Positions 1 to 11,680 of a stretch of 64,000 bases of DNA are shown here, piece by piece. The stretch's first letter is position 1. Each line of letters opens with the position of its first letter. Origin of the DNA: Thereva unica (lineage: Eukaryota; Arthropoda; Insecta; Diptera; Therevidae). Where the stretch lies: positions 6,116,001 to 6,180,000 of the forward strand of contig OX465281.1 in NCBI GenBank assembly GCA_949987705.1, written 5' to 3'. Under the pieces are notes generated by a model. It was not told where the DNA came from and did not search any database. It saw only the letters and a list, made by a program, of their open reading frames with translations. The translations under genes were made by a program, and so were the position numbers.

Positions 1-1
1 T

Positions 2-873
2 TTATAAACAATTTATGAATGGCAGTATAAATATTTGCAACAGCTTATTTGAAAATTATGAAGAACTTAAACAAAAATCAATTTACGAATGGTCGTGGAA
101 TTTTTTTTTAATTTATTAAATGCCGCGAAAAAAATATTAGATGAGGCATATAATTTAGCATATTTAGTTGGGCACGACGATATTGTTACAAAAACGACAA
201 TTGAAAAGGAACAAAATCCATTGGTACAAGTTAAACGTGTTGTGATTTTAGATGCAAGCGATTATGAAAACTATAAAAAGACTATTTTTGATTGGAAATG
301 CAATATACAATCTCTATATGTAGAAGAACAAGATATGAAGCATATAATTGAAATATGCAATTCTCGTAAAACCAAATTTAATACAAAAGAAGCTAAAATA
401 AATAAATGTAATATTAATAAAACTATTGTAATATCAGAAAACGATTACGGAAATACACCTCAATTATGTAAACTAAATGCCGAATTAATTGTTCACAAAT
501 CTAAAATTGATATTTATGAAAAAAAAAAAAAAAAAAAAAAAACGATAGATTAACTGTTGATGATATATATGTGTATAGTAGTTATCAACGGGAATTAATA
601 TCATTTGTATTTACTAATTTTTCCGCATTATATAATAAAACATGCGTTCAATGTATTAGAATATTTTTGGAACAACAACATAGTATAATATATAATTTGT
701 TGCAAAAACGCCAAAAACTTTTATTAAAGACTAATGAGAAAATTAATAAAGAACAATTTGTAGAAAAGCTTACATGGAATGATATAGATAAGACAATTGC
801 AGAATATCCACATAAATGTGGGAACTGCAATCCCGATAACAGTAATCTGTATCGTTATGCCTGTTATCAGTAG
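2..873 (+). pseudogene. AT-rich broken ORF, unrecognised, virus-like in composition
   Basis: I do not recognise this protein. Three open stretches in different frames (about 2-120, 89-553 and 554-873) read as one lysine-, asparagine- and isoleucine-rich protein of roughly 290 residues. The breaks fall in a run of T near 101-109 and a run of A near 521-541, so they look like slippage or decay in homopolymers. The piece is open at the left edge of the window, so its true start is not seen. The last part has a Cys-x-x-Cys and another C-G-N-C pair near its end. Composition matches the AT-rich ORF at 31.9-32.5 kb and contrasts with the GC-richer Gag-like pieces. It could come from a large AT-rich DNA virus or element, but no family motif supports a name. 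Confidence 0.3.
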
Positions 874-1296
874 TGGTATTCCGTTGCAGCACTTACTCAA
901 CCGTCGTCCAGCAAAGCGATAAGTGCACGGGAAAACGCTAAGCCGCAAAGCCGCATTATTATTATTATTTTTTTTTTTTTTTCATATTAAACATTTTTTC
1001 TTTATAGTGTTTTAATTATTTGAACTCTTTTGGATTCGATTAGGCCAGTCGCGCACGGGCGATTTTTTTCACGCAATTTTTAATCGCCCAAAATGAATCG
1101 CACTGTAAGTAAATCAGTGTGAGCGCACGACCGATTATAAATTTGCGACGATTAAAAAATTACGCCCAGACCTATTTTGCAGGCGATGCAATTATCGCCT
1201 TGGAAAATGGAATATACGTGTTTAAAGGAAACTGCGCACACACACGATTAGTAGTCGCCTGTCAGCGTTTCGGTTGAGTTATGTACGGCAATAATA

Positions 1297-1912
1297 ATGA
1301 CATTTGATACGGAATTATTTATTTCGGAAGTAGAAAAACGGCCGGGGTTGTACAATGTTAAAATACCGGAATATGCAAACAAAATTGCTAAGAGAGCGTA
1401 TGTCAGAAGGAGCGGAGCGTATGTATGGCAGAAGTATGTGAAATTTTTTACAGGTAAAGAATTTAAATTTTTTACAGGTAAAGAATTACAAACAAAGCAA
1501 GTGGAGAAATATAAGAACAACCTTTAGAAGGGAGTACAATCTACAAAAATCTGCCCGGTCAGGTTGTGGTGCTAAAAAGAAACGGAAATATATTTATTTC
1601 GATCAACTTATTTTCCTGCGTGATTCTATTGAAGGTAGAGAAACATCAAGTAATCTCTCTTTACAAAGAGAATCAGACCACGATAGTGATTCAGGTGAAA
1701 CGGCGGAGCCAATTGTAAAACCACCAGTTTCTTCAACGCCAAGTGTTTCTTCGAGCAAAGTAACACCTCGTAAAAAGCCACCTGCATCTTCTTATGAGGA
1801 GTCTTTATTGAATTTACTGCGAGAAAAGAAACGCGAAGAGGAGGAAATTGATGAGGATAAATATTTTCTGCTATCATTGCTTCCAGCTTTTCGCAAATTT
1901 TCGGATGAATAA
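1297..1912 (+). pseudogene. MADF-BESS domain protein, frameshifted
   Basis: The first frame (1297-1527) opens with a MADF-type start (acidic, FDTELFISEVEKRP, then a leucine-tyrosine and YANK region). The second frame (from about 1502 to the stop at 1910-1912) continues with the MADF end (WRNIRTTFRREY), a basic and serine-rich linker, and a BESS motif near the C-terminus (FLLSLLPAFRKF). A one-base shift near 1500 separates the halves, next to a local 25-base duplication (AAATTTTTTACAGGTAAAGA occurs twice at 1440-1489). MADF proteins are DNA-binding factors related to the SANT/Myb fold; insects have many and some belong to Harbinger-type transposons. The frameshift argues for a pseudogene or element remnant; an unsequenced intron is less likely given the spacing. 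Confidence 0.7.
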
Positions 1913-3709
1913 AAATTTGTTGCTGATAAGGATGATAAGGATAATGCGAAGGATAATGTGTTGTGATATTATATAGCAAACACAAAACCTCCTAAACATC
2001 CATCCAATATAATGTAAACAAAAACATGAGAACCCGAAACCACCGTCACCATGAAAAGATAATTACGTCAGGGATTCCGCCCGGCTAAAGTAATTAAAAC
2101 ACAACGGGAATCCCATGCGCATGACACGGACCATGTGTGAAATATAACTTGACCCATGTCACTGCACAAGTGCATTAGCACATATTCTGTTGCTATTATG
2201 GTGACTAAGCGACTTGCGTAATGTTTTGGCCTAAAAAGACAAAACAATTAAAAATAAAATTAAAATATAGAAATTACCTTTTTCCATATCCTATTCGCAA
2301 TGTCTAAACAAAACAAACTGGATGTGTCAAAATAATGACATGCGAGTATTAAAATATGGAAAGCGTCAAAGCGTCAATATCGTAATTTAGTACATACGAT
2401 CTATATATGGAAAGCGAAAAACGTAGGAAAGCAGCATTAAGAATTACGCTCTAGTTTTGAGCAATTTTACCCCCACCTAGCCTCGATATCCAGCAACAAG
2501 AATTTGGCGAAGGATACGAGGCTCGGAGGCAGATATCAAAAATTTAATCTTCTCTGGACATTCGCCGAGAAGGTTGGTATCTGGAATTGTTCCGATACGC
2601 TTATATCAGGGCTTAGATAATTGGTGGGCTTTTAGCCGCTGATTTTTGTGATAGGATTATTTAGAGAAAGTGTTGTTTTTCAGGCAGATTTTTACAAAAA
2701 ATATTTGAGTAATATTTATCTTTAAATATATATATATATATATATTATTATTTATATATACATATATTTAAACGTAACAAATATAATTTTTGTTTCTGGT
2801 GGCGGTTTTTAGCTTCCAACTCCAAGCTGAATAGCGGTAGGCTAATTCAGCCACGGCACTTTAAAAAAATAAAAGATTAGCAAAGTTACTTGCGGTAACT
2901 GATGCAAAGGGCTTTTTAGGCAATTCTAAGTCCTCTGGTAGGAATTATTCCACCAGGCATCGGAATTTTAATTTATATTAGAAATAATTCCAGGCTCTAT
3001 GTAAGATACAAGTTGCATAGAGGGCATCAGAATATTTTTTCTGATTTATAAATTGTTGTAAACAATTCGGCGAAGTAAATTTACTCCATTTATCACAACT
3101 TTGTTGTATACAAATTGTGTAGAGAGCACCAGTAGATTCATCTGGTTATAAATTGATAACACAATTAACGAGTTCATTACAGACAAGTTTGAACCAGGAT
3201 CTTCCTCCGGTTTACACCTGTTTTAGGCGATTTCACGTGAGCTTGTATAGGACAAGAGCCATACAAGACTCATTTAGCAAAGTGAAATTTCTATGGTTTG
3301 GGATATCCAACCATATTTAAATAATAATAAAATTTACAATTTTATTTAAAGATTAGTGGGAATTCTTCTCCTGAAGCACCCCCCCCCCCCGAGGTTGGAT
3401 ACACAGCGGATTTACCTGATTGAGGCAGTACTTCAAGGAATATTTGGAGAAGACCAGCTGTTTTTATTCAAATTTTTATTGTTTAAAGCAAAGAAGTCGA
3501 GTAACGTAGAGTTAATTTTAAGTATAGATTTAATTAGAGTTTATAATTTATAGGAGAAATATATTTGTATCAAACGGACCTTAGACTCTTTTATTTAGAG
3601 CAGCCGGCACCTATCTTCCTTTTCAGATATTTTAATTATTACGACGATCACCTCCTAACACCTGGTCTTTGACCGGTATTAAGAAAGTGACGCCGTAACA
3701 GAGACCGAG
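1913..3709. other. Non-coding stretch with simple repeats
   Basis: No convincing gene. It contains an AT dinucleotide run at about 2725-2745 and a 12-base C run at 3379-3390. The 3' half could be leader or LTR material of the envelope-bearing element that follows, but I found no matching second LTR. Confidence 0.4.
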
Positions 3710-6379
3710 ATGATCACGCTGATGATAACATGGAATGGGTACTACATGCTGTTGAAGAACAAGATGGAGATTGTCCAAACTAAGCTCCATAAGTACCGCC
3801 TGATTATGTCCGAGATGACACTGATGATACAATCGCGAAGGATCTCCACTGGTGTTTTACACGGGAAAAGCTTCAATGATCTAATAGCTAAAGTGGAGAA
3901 AACATTACCCTCTGACCTCTGTATAGTTCCATCATGGAACTTTAATGAGCTGATGGTCAGTGATAAGACTAGCCTGCTAATCTCAGACCGTGAGTTGCTC
4001 ACGATCCTGCAAATTCCTATCATGCGAAAGGAATCAGACATTGAAGTCTGGAATGTCAGAACAATACCATTTGCTGTAGGAACAGGGATGTTTGAGTTGA
4101 AGCTAAACAAGCGATATATAGTGTTTGATCGGAAAAGATCAATGCGGACTGCCCTAGACCAGCACGAGTACAATGAATGCATTGCGAATCCTGGACGAGT
4201 ATGCTCCAGCGAACAATCATGGGCTACACTCAACCAGTACGATTGCATCAGTGGCCTCCTGTCTGACAAGCCAGGATCTCAGGCTGCTAATTCATGTCCA
4301 CTGGCTCTAATCCCGTCAGAGTATGTGTCTGATGTATACGAGATTCCATTGAGTCAAACACAATGGCTCATATCCGTCACACGACAATCATCTGCAATGT
4401 ATGTAAGATGTAAGTCTCCTAGTATGAAGACTGAGACAGAAGACATCATTGAAGTGGGAGGAGCGACTCCTGAATGCGCTAATAGGATATAACGAAATTC
4501 CTCTCAACTTCATAAAAATTTGCAGTTAGAATAAATAAACCGTGATTTAATTTAATTTATTCTTTTATTAAGATTTTCCTGGATTCTCTTATTTTTTTAA
4601 AAATTTATTTAAGTTTTAAATTCAACGACTTTATTTTTAAAAGACGGTTAAATTATATAACCGAAATTTTTTTATATTTTATCAATGAAAACTTATACTA
4701 CGACAAATTAATTCATGCCTGACAATGAATACAATAGCATGACTATTATGTTCGACTATTAACGTAAAACTCCAACGTAAAACTAATACATTTCTATTTT
4801 TTATTTTTCGTGTCAATGAATCAGTGCATCTATGTTTGAATACATTTAATACTTGTACAGTGTAAGCGCACGTGATTGTGATTTCCCTAGAGTGTATTTC
4901 CAAAGTAGTAGTGAAAATGACGTAACGCACACTGTACTCCAAAATTGTAAGTACACGTATATAAATTAGAAAATTAAACTCGAAATAAGAGAACAACAAA
5001 ATTAATGCGTAGCGACCGCTACAATCATCACAGTTAAAAACGTGATGATAGTCCAACTCAACCGATCCTGTTCTGCTGAGATTGAGGGGAGGATTTACGA
5101 GCCCATGTCGAATTGGATGTACTCCAGCGACAGCCGCATCGAACTCCCTTATATTAGAGATGTAGAATTGGACTCGTCCAGAGTGCAGGTGATCAAGGAA
5201 CTAGTTCTTGATTCACTGGCTGCTAAACCATCAGTCGCCTATGTATCATTCTCACCCAGTAATGTTAGTGATGCACTTACTACTAGGGGTATCACCACAT
5301 TGAAACGGTTAATGGACTCTAGTAGAGCCAATTCATCCATCAAATTCCTTGATAGCAGTGATAGCGCTCTAACTAAGTACATAGAACAATACCAAGCAGA
5401 GAACTCGAGTGAATGGGGATTCAACTGGCCGACGTACTACAACGTCATCGTTATAGGGTTTGTAGGATTGGTTATAATATTTGTTATAATCCCATTGTTA
5501 TGGAAGTGCACTAAGAGCTTAGGCCCTCTGCGTGTCGCCGGGGCTGTAGCAGTAAATAGCATTCCCTTGCAGACCTATGCGTTTGACACAGATTACCTCG
5601 TCAACCTTGTGGGAAATATGACCACCAATATTACCAGTACAACCGCTGCCCCAGTGGTGACCTCAACAGTGTCAACTGTTACATCACTATCTGATAGCCA
5701 CATAGAGGTAACATACGTTTGGAGCCTGTTCTCGTTGAGGGTGCTGATCATGGGTGCTGTGATGGTCCTAATTCACGTCTGGCTTAATAAGAACTCAGCT
5801 AGTGACTTGTGTAGGGCTTTAATGCGCCTAAATATCTATCCACGGAACCTTGCCGGATATCACCACATGGGGGAACATAACCTAATATGTTTTCTGCTTA
5901 TCCATGTTAGGTCTGCAATAAGTGGGGCAGTGTGTAAGCAAACCATCGGTGTTGAGGTAGCGACCTTACCTGGAGACATCAGAGACTGGGAGATGAAGAA
6001 CCCCGGCAAGCCTCAAGAATTCTTGACAACAACCAGGATGTTACGAGTTCACAGGTGCATGGCAGTTGACCTCCATTGGAAGAGGTTCTGCATATCAAAT
6101 AAGACATACGCACTTCTTGACACGTGCCAGGACCTACCAAAGAGGATCGTGTTAACTCGGCAGGATGTATTGATGCAACTGATTGGTAAGTTGCCACATC
6201 TTTGGACCTCCATTGACATCCTTGGATTAACAAAAGCGGTCATTATATCAAACTTTGAGTCCAAAGTTTTATATGACAGCACTAGGGTAGACCAGCCCAC
6301 TGCCGCCGATGATGTCTTGCTACAAATAGCCGATCATCGACCTCTCTCATTGGAGCCATCAACATCTGGGTTCCACTAG
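3710..6379 (+). pseudogene. F-like envelope glycoprotein, copy 1, split by an insertion
   Basis: Two open stretches, 3710-4492 and 5042-6379, align along their length with the longer copy at 26.1-28.6 kb. Shared landmarks are the ecto-domain stretch PLSQTQW and the segments EIEG and MSNWM just after the break. The fusion-peptide end is missing, so this is a 5'-truncated copy. After the first membrane anchor (about 5450-5510) comes a threonine-rich stretch, a second hydrophobic segment (about 5720-5785) and a C-terminal domain of about 200 residues. Gypsy-type Env tails are usually short, so this long end is a notable feature. The gap 4493-5041 interrupts the gene. Family: baculovirus F / errantivirus Env, by similarity to the copy with the fusion peptide. 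Not expected to give a whole protein. Confidence 0.65.
4493..5041. mobile_element. Insertion of about 550 bp inside envelope copy 1
   Basis: Comparison with the uninterrupted copy at 26.1-28.6 kb shows that this AT-rich block has no counterpart there; the flanking coding sequence resumes almost exactly on its right. It carries AATAAA near 4532 and a T-rich stretch. I could not find clear terminal repeats or target duplication, so its class is unknown. Confidence 0.45.
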
Positions 6380-6662
6380 TTGAGAATTTATAGATCCAAG
6401 AAAGTCATGTTTCCATGACTCTAATCTCAGCATGCCAAATAGCCCCTATCCCCTAAAGGTTAAGCATTAGGGTAAGTTTTTTACAGTAACTATATCATTA
6501 AGTTTTGTTAGGATCTATAATAGAGTCATTTTTAAAAGTCAATACCAACTTGCACTTTCTCCGTTTAAGAGGCTAAATATCTCCCTCTTCCGAGTTACCA
6601 TTACTGGCTTGAGTTAGTTGCGGCAAACTCCTCTCCTGATATAGCAGCCGTCGCCTTTCATT

Positions 6663-7511
6663 ATGCCTACTACACGTTCAGGGGCAAATACTGCTCCACC
6701 CTCGGACGACGGTGAACCATCTGATGAAGCTCGGCCTGATGCAGAGTCCGGTGAGCCTGATCATGATGCCCCATTGGAGGCTCTGATCGAACAAGTGGCA
6801 AGTCTGAAACAAGAACTGAGCAGAATGCAAGATCGTTACGAACAAATGTCGCAACCACGCCCAAACCGAGCCAGCCTGGGAGAACCATCATCACTGAACC
6901 GCCTTAGTTCTGCTTCCATCGAGCCAGACCCAGCTGGAATCCCCCACCGCACCTCCAGCGTAGGTGACCGCCCTAGCTTACAGTATGATCGATCGGGGCC
7001 CTCCTTTAAGCGGAAATCCCCTGTTTTAGGCTGGAACATTAAGTTTTCAGGTCGGCCGGGAGAAATCTTGGCCGAGGAATTTCTTTACCGAACCGAAGCT
7101 AGAGCTCGAGATGAGGAAATCCTAAATTTAGAACTAATCCGAAATATTGTCGCTCTTTTGACAGGACCCGCAGAAGATTGGTATTGGACCCAATTCCGAC
7201 GACACCATCCTAATCCTATGTGGTCTGAATTCAAAACTTGTCTGCTCGATCAATTCGGAGGGCGTGAAACCGACTGCCAGATAATCAAAGAACTCTTGGA
7301 GACCAAACAAATGAGTCAGTCCTACGATGTATACACCGCCAAAAAGGTTGGCACTTTCAAATCGCTTATCACGGCCAATGCCCTCCGCCGAGCTGGTACA
7401 GATTGTCATGTCCAACCATAGTTCCTCCCTAGGGGTGATGGGGTCAACATATGACAATATGCGCCAGCTTCGCGAAGCGTGCATTCGAGTGGAAAGGTGG
7501 CAGCTGTTATG
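6663..7511 (+). pseudogene. Gypsy-type Gag (capsid region), frameshifted
   Basis: The frame from 6663 gives a polar, proline- and acid-rich N-terminus with a short coiled coil (about residues 38-60), then a retrotransposon Gag capsid block. Its landmarks are the phrase LTGPAEDWYW, then FGGRETD in the major-homology-like region. After about 7350 the frame changes: the other frame (7327-7512) holds the typical capsid end with the string LREACIRVERW. No zinc knuckle, protease or polymerase follows, so this is a 5' Gag fragment of a Ty3/gypsy element. The 280 bp between it and envelope copy 1 contain no gene and may include an LTR boundary, but no matching LTR pair is visible. Confidence 0.7.
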
Positions 7512-7939
7512 ATTGGCCAACATAGTTGACCATCACAACTTTGTATTTCCCTTTTGGAAATACATTTTGCTACTTTGTAGCACAACCAACAAATTTAGTT
7601 TGCTAAAATGCAAACTAATCATTTTAACGGCTTCATAAGATAAATATTCGTTCGCACAAATATTCTTCTCTATGATACCCGAGCCTCATAAAATTATAGC
7701 CAAACTTTAATCGCGCCTAGGTAATGATACCAAAGCGCTACAATCAACATATTGTTCCTAACGCGTTTGCTTCGCAACAATGTATGACACCCGATCCCCA
7801 AGATGATAATTAAGCATTAGCTTTTGCGCCCTTGGCTCAAGCGTTATCTTGACCACGCCGACGCCTGACAAAGCAATCTGCGCGAAATCCAGAGCTAAGA
7901 TCTGGAGACTTTCTGCGATCGAAAATCAGTCCGAGTCAG

Positions 7940-8155
7940 ATCTCCTTTAGGAACAGTAGGTTCCTCAAAATCAAAATCGCTGGACCAAGATAATAGAAGA
8001 ACATATCGAGGAGACAAAACCAAAACCATCAACACCAGAGGCGTCGAAGACTGACGAATACGTTCCAGAACCATCAGCAACAACGAGCCCAGCAATATAC
8101 ATACCAACACCATTACCAACGCCTGGGCCGCAACCACTGACAATAGCGGAATAAG
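7940..8155 (+). pseudogene. Proline-rich ORF tail, unrecognised
   Basis: An open frame without a clear start ends with TAA at about 8153 and is rich in Pro, Glu, Thr and Ser (for example PTPLPTPGPQPLTIAE at its end). It lies just upstream of the basic ORF and the small membrane-protein ORF, so it may be the 3' end of another gene of the same element. No family is recognised. Confidence 0.3.
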
Positions 8156-8156
8156 A

Positions 8157-8393
8157 AGAGAGGCGAAAAAGATCCAGCAACCCACGAAACAAGTACCCAA
8201 ACTATTGAGGGATCCAACGAAGACGAAACGAGGAGGAAAGGCGTTCCAGAAAAGAAAAGAGCTGGCAATTCTGTACAAGGAACTAAACCTATCAACGTCA
8301 ACCGACAAAATTAAAGAAATAAAACAAAAAATCCGCCAAATCCGGCGAAATGGGATTCGCAGACACGAAGATAGAGGAAAAGATCTTCCTTAA
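8157..8393 (+). CDS. Small basic helical protein overlapping the next ORF
   Basis: A lysine- and arginine-rich reading frame of about 60-78 residues, depending on start (ATG at 8205), predicted mostly helical with many Lys/Glu pairs. Its last 44 bases overlap the ATG of the small membrane-protein ORF in another frame, as in compact viral genomes. In the second copy of this block (13.78 kb) the overlapping basic frame is broken while the membrane ORF is whole. Function unknown. Confidence 0.3.
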   Translation, partial: REAKKIQQPTKQVPKLLRDPTKTKRGGKAFQKRKELAILYKELNLSTSTDKIKEIKQKIRQIRRNGIRRHEDRGKDLP

Positions 8394-8490
8394 CTCGGGA
8401 TCAGCGAGCAACGCGTCCAGCGCCACATACTCCGCAACACATATCGTTGGAGCCATCTCAGGAACCGTGGGCATAGTAGTAATGTTTTAG
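8350..8490 (+). pseudogene. Small single-pass membrane protein, copy 1 (truncated)
   Basis: The frame starts at ATG 8350 and matches copy 2 at 13811-13990 almost base for base, but one T is missing in the run at about 8484-8487, which creates a stop after 46 codons in the middle of the membrane segment. Before the break it has the acidic N-terminus, the Ser/Ala-rich stretch and the glycine-rich start of the hydrophobic helix seen in copy 2. Confidence 0.5.
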
Positions 8491-8930
8491 TAACTTATTA
8501 TTTAATAAAAAAATACATAAGAAAAATAGTAGTAAGGACAGTGAATAAAAATAATTCAGTTTAAACAAAAAAAAAATATAAATATATAAATTTACAATCA
8601 CAATAATGTGTAGAGATTAAAATTATAAATTATCAAAACAAAAAAAATTATTATTCTTTACAAAGGAAAGATAGTAGGTTATGATTGTAGTGAGATCAAA
8701 CTGCATGAAAATCTCACTAACAACAATCCAATAACACACAATGTTGCATCACTATAGCAACATAAAATCAAGCACAATGTAGCACACAAGCGTGAAACAA
8801 AGTAGGGCACTTGAACCCGAATGTAAAAATAATAAAATCGAAGACGCATCAAAATCCATGCGGTAATAATTAACAGCCACGGTCACCGCGACCAAAGAAA
8901 TGTAAACAAATTTCTTTCATAATAAGAAAT
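8491..8930. other. AT-rich non-coding stretch
   Basis: No gene seen. A-rich and low in complexity, between the small-ORF block and the LTR-like repeat. Confidence 0.35.
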
Positions 8931-8932
8931 TG

Positions 8933-9170
8933 GGAAAGGCCCGGAATAAGAACGCTTGAATGTCATGAAAACTTTGATATGAAACGAGCAATTTAGGTAG
9001 GGGCAAATTAGAGTAGCATAGTGGTAAGTTGCAATATAAATAAGGAACCTTAGAATTAAGATTCAGATGGTAATCTCAACTGAGACAGAGGAGGCATTGA
9101 CGGCAGCTCACTGCTGTAAAGCTTTAGTGGTCGATAACAAAATAAACTCAGTTAAAAAGAAAAATAATCT
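8933..9170 (+). repeat. LTR-like repeat, copy 1
   Basis: About 235 bp nearly identical to 37951-38182 in the same orientation, from GGAAAGGCCCGGAATAAGAA to AAACTCAGTTAAAAA. It has a TATA-like TATAAATAAGG about 60% of the way along, followed by a likely transcription start region. A TGGTGGAATGG stretch that could be a primer-binding site lies near 9221, and an ORF follows at 9405. This fits the promoter part of an LTR, with the second copy as a solo or partial LTR. Confidence 0.5.
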
Positions 9171-9404
9171 TTAATTGGCTTCTACGTGGGAAGCATTTGC
9201 AATAAATATACCCCAACTTTACATCTGGTGGAATGGTCCAAGATGGTTACAAACAGAACCAATATCTCCCCCATGTAAAGAATCTAGAAAAATGACGTTC
9301 GATACTACCGCCGAACTGAAACAAAATAGTCCAGTCGCATCATGGTAAGAACGTGTACATATTAGATAAAAATATTGTTTGGGAAAAAGTACATATCTAT
9401 CAAA

Positions 9405-9944
9405 ATGGACAAAAAAGACAAAACTGAAATACTAAAAGAAATCTGTAGAAATGTTAAAAAACTAGACCCACGCGCGATAGAGGTTATGAGAAAAACTCCC
9501 ATTTTCAACATAAGAGCCATCGGTAGAGGATCGAAATCAATCAAAAACCCAGAGCCACTTGGGACAACAATGGCAACTATTTCCTTGAAATTTCCTATAT
9601 CCATTCACAGGTCAGCTGTAAAGAAATACGGAATACCTAAGGAGTTGCTAACTAACACTTCGGATGCCAGGATACACAACAGAATCCTATGCAAGCTTGA
9701 CATGGTTGACTGGTATATTGAAAATTGTCCAATGCCAACTGAAGAAAAAGTTGAGTTCGTGGATAAGATAATGACATTAACAAAAGAAAAAGATAAATTC
9801 ATAAACAATGTAAATTGGTGTAAGGTAACATTTACAACAGGAACAGTAGATTTTGAGAGATGCCGAGTAGCTACTGAGATATCTGGGAAATATCTATCCG
9901 TTCTATTGTGGGTGTTTAGTTTGAGTTGGATTCTTCAGCCATAA
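9405..9944 (+). CDS. First ORF after the LTR-like repeat, unrecognised
   Basis: An uninterrupted frame (open from 9375; first good ATG at 9405) of about 180 residues, rich in Lys and charged residues in its first half. It lies about 230 bp downstream of the LTR-like repeat, where Gag starts in LTR retroelements, but I do not recognise a Gag fold, zinc knuckle or other motif. It ends in a short hydrophobic stretch that may be a frame change rather than a true C-terminus. Calling it Gag would be inference from position only. Confidence 0.35.
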   Translation: MDKKDKTEILKEICRNVKKLDPRAIEVMRKTPIFNIRAIGRGSKSIKNPEPLGTTMATISLKFPISIHRSAVKKYGIPKELLTNTSDARIHNRILCKLDMVDWYIENCPMPTEEKVEFVDKIMTLTKEKDKFINNVNWCKVTFTTGTVDFERCRVATEISGKYLSVLLWVFSLSWILQP

Positions 9945-9969
9945 TGAGGTAAGGTCCTTCGAGCCGGAT

Positions 9970-10260
9970 AAAGTGAAATAAAATTCTAAAAGAATGTGCC
10001 ATCTAGAAATCTAAAACAATGTGTAATTGAAATCTAAAAACTTATTTGTGAAATCTAATCTAATTGAAATCCAAAAACTAAATCCGTGAAATCAAGGTGA
10101 ATATCAAAATACTATTTATGAAATCGATAAACGAAAGCTGTGAAAGTGAATGTTAAAATCAAAGTGAATTCTAAAACAAAAATTGTAAAATCTAACGTGA
10201 AAGGTGAACTCAAAACTAAATCCGTAAAAGCAAAACTCTTGAAGGTTGAATCAGTGAATT
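9970..10260 (+). repeat. Short imperfect repeats, leader-like
   Basis: AT-rich stretch in which variants of GTGAAATCTAA and ATCTAAAA recur roughly every 25-40 bases. Such degenerate repeats occur in untranslated leaders of some gypsy-type elements. No protein is encoded. Confidence 0.35.
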
Positions 10261-11680
10261 TCCGCGGTAAAATCTAATTCTAACGGTCGCGAAAAGCGGT
10301 ATAACGGTCTAAACGGACAAGGTGGCCGTTTTAACGGTATAAAAAACGGGTGCAGTGCGAATAATTAACTACAAGTGATAGTAAGACTTATTGTGCCGAT
10401 TAAGTTAAATATCATCAAGTAGATAACAAAAGGAAAAACTAAATTGCAGTGCAGATACAGAGGTTTTCAACAATATCAAGACAATCAAGACTTCCACTCA
10501 GCCAACAAGTTTAAGCAAGCTGTTCTCCAGTTAACGATAAGAAGGAACCTGGTAGCAAACACAAAGGAAGGAAGTAATTAAAGAAACTCTCCTAAGGCGT
10601 TCAGATGGAGTTAATGCACCACCGCAGCCGCAACTTTATATGTTGACATCGCTTACAACGATGCCAAAGGGGCGAGTATGTTCCGGATACAGCATCCTAA
10701 AAAACAAAAACAAAATACACACAGCAGGGCACAACCCCGAAATCCAAGGATTTACCTGACATAAATTAATAACACTAGTAAACGACATGAACTCAGCCGT
10801 AATAATTCTGCAACAACACCAAAAACAACGTAAACACTTCCGCACAGACAAATAACAACACACCGGCCGAGTATAATTTAAAGGCGTAATGTCAAACGAG
10901 CAGGATGACCACACCAGAAGTGCAAAAGTCTCAACACCAATCTTGGACAATCCATCAATGTATCGAGGACACGATCCACAAAGCGAAGAATACAGAGGGT
11001 CAATGACCGACACACTGATACGTTACATCAGCGCATTGAAAGGGCGATGACCTGGTGAAGAGCGGGAAAACCTTCCCCCAACTCTGCACAACGTGAAACC
11101 GCTATAAGCCAATATAAGGGTTCCCACAAGATTAACAGCTCTCTCAACGTCGAACTCTATTGCTGTTACTGCTGATGGATCCGGAAAACAAGAAACCGAA
11201 AGGGAATTGAATAATTTCTTTTCAGAAAAGTCGAGACATCCAAGGAAATCAAACAATGGGCTATCGAAACCAATACTCACAATAATTATTTTTTAGCACC
11301 TTTTTTTTATTTTTTCATTGCGGTAACAAACAACAAAAATAGATTTTTTAATTTATCATTATTTAATTTACTTTTATTTTGTTTTTTATATTTACTAGTC
11401 ACAGCAAAAAAATTGTTTTTTACTTTTATTTATTAATTTTAAATTTTTATTATCTGTTTTTAACTTATTCTTAAAATGCATTTAAAAAATCGTTAATTTA
11501 TTAAATATTGCAATTTAACTGGTTTGTTCCCTTTTCCTTCTTTTGCAGTTTCAACAAGGAGAAAGATTTATAAAATGAGGCCTGTCTAAAACCACAACAA
11601 ATTTTCCGATGTCTAAAAATGCAGCAAATTTCTGGCACGCGCGTGACCCTGCATCGGTGGACATCCGCTCGTGTACAATT
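10261..11680. other. Stretch without a recognised gene
   Basis: Several reading frames of 85-125 codons exist on the minus strand (10636-11013, 11023-11280) but show no motif I recognise and have compositions of random frames. The last part (11285-11510) is T-rich. A segment at about 11549-11582 resembles 20472-20505 (shared CAACAAGGAGAAAG and ATGAGGCC), so it is part of a dispersed repeat. Confidence 0.35.

Noticed and set aside
10636..11013. Cys-rich 125-codon minus-strand frame as a secreted protein.
   Set aside because: No signal peptide in the right place, no cysteine pattern, and no supporting repeat copy.
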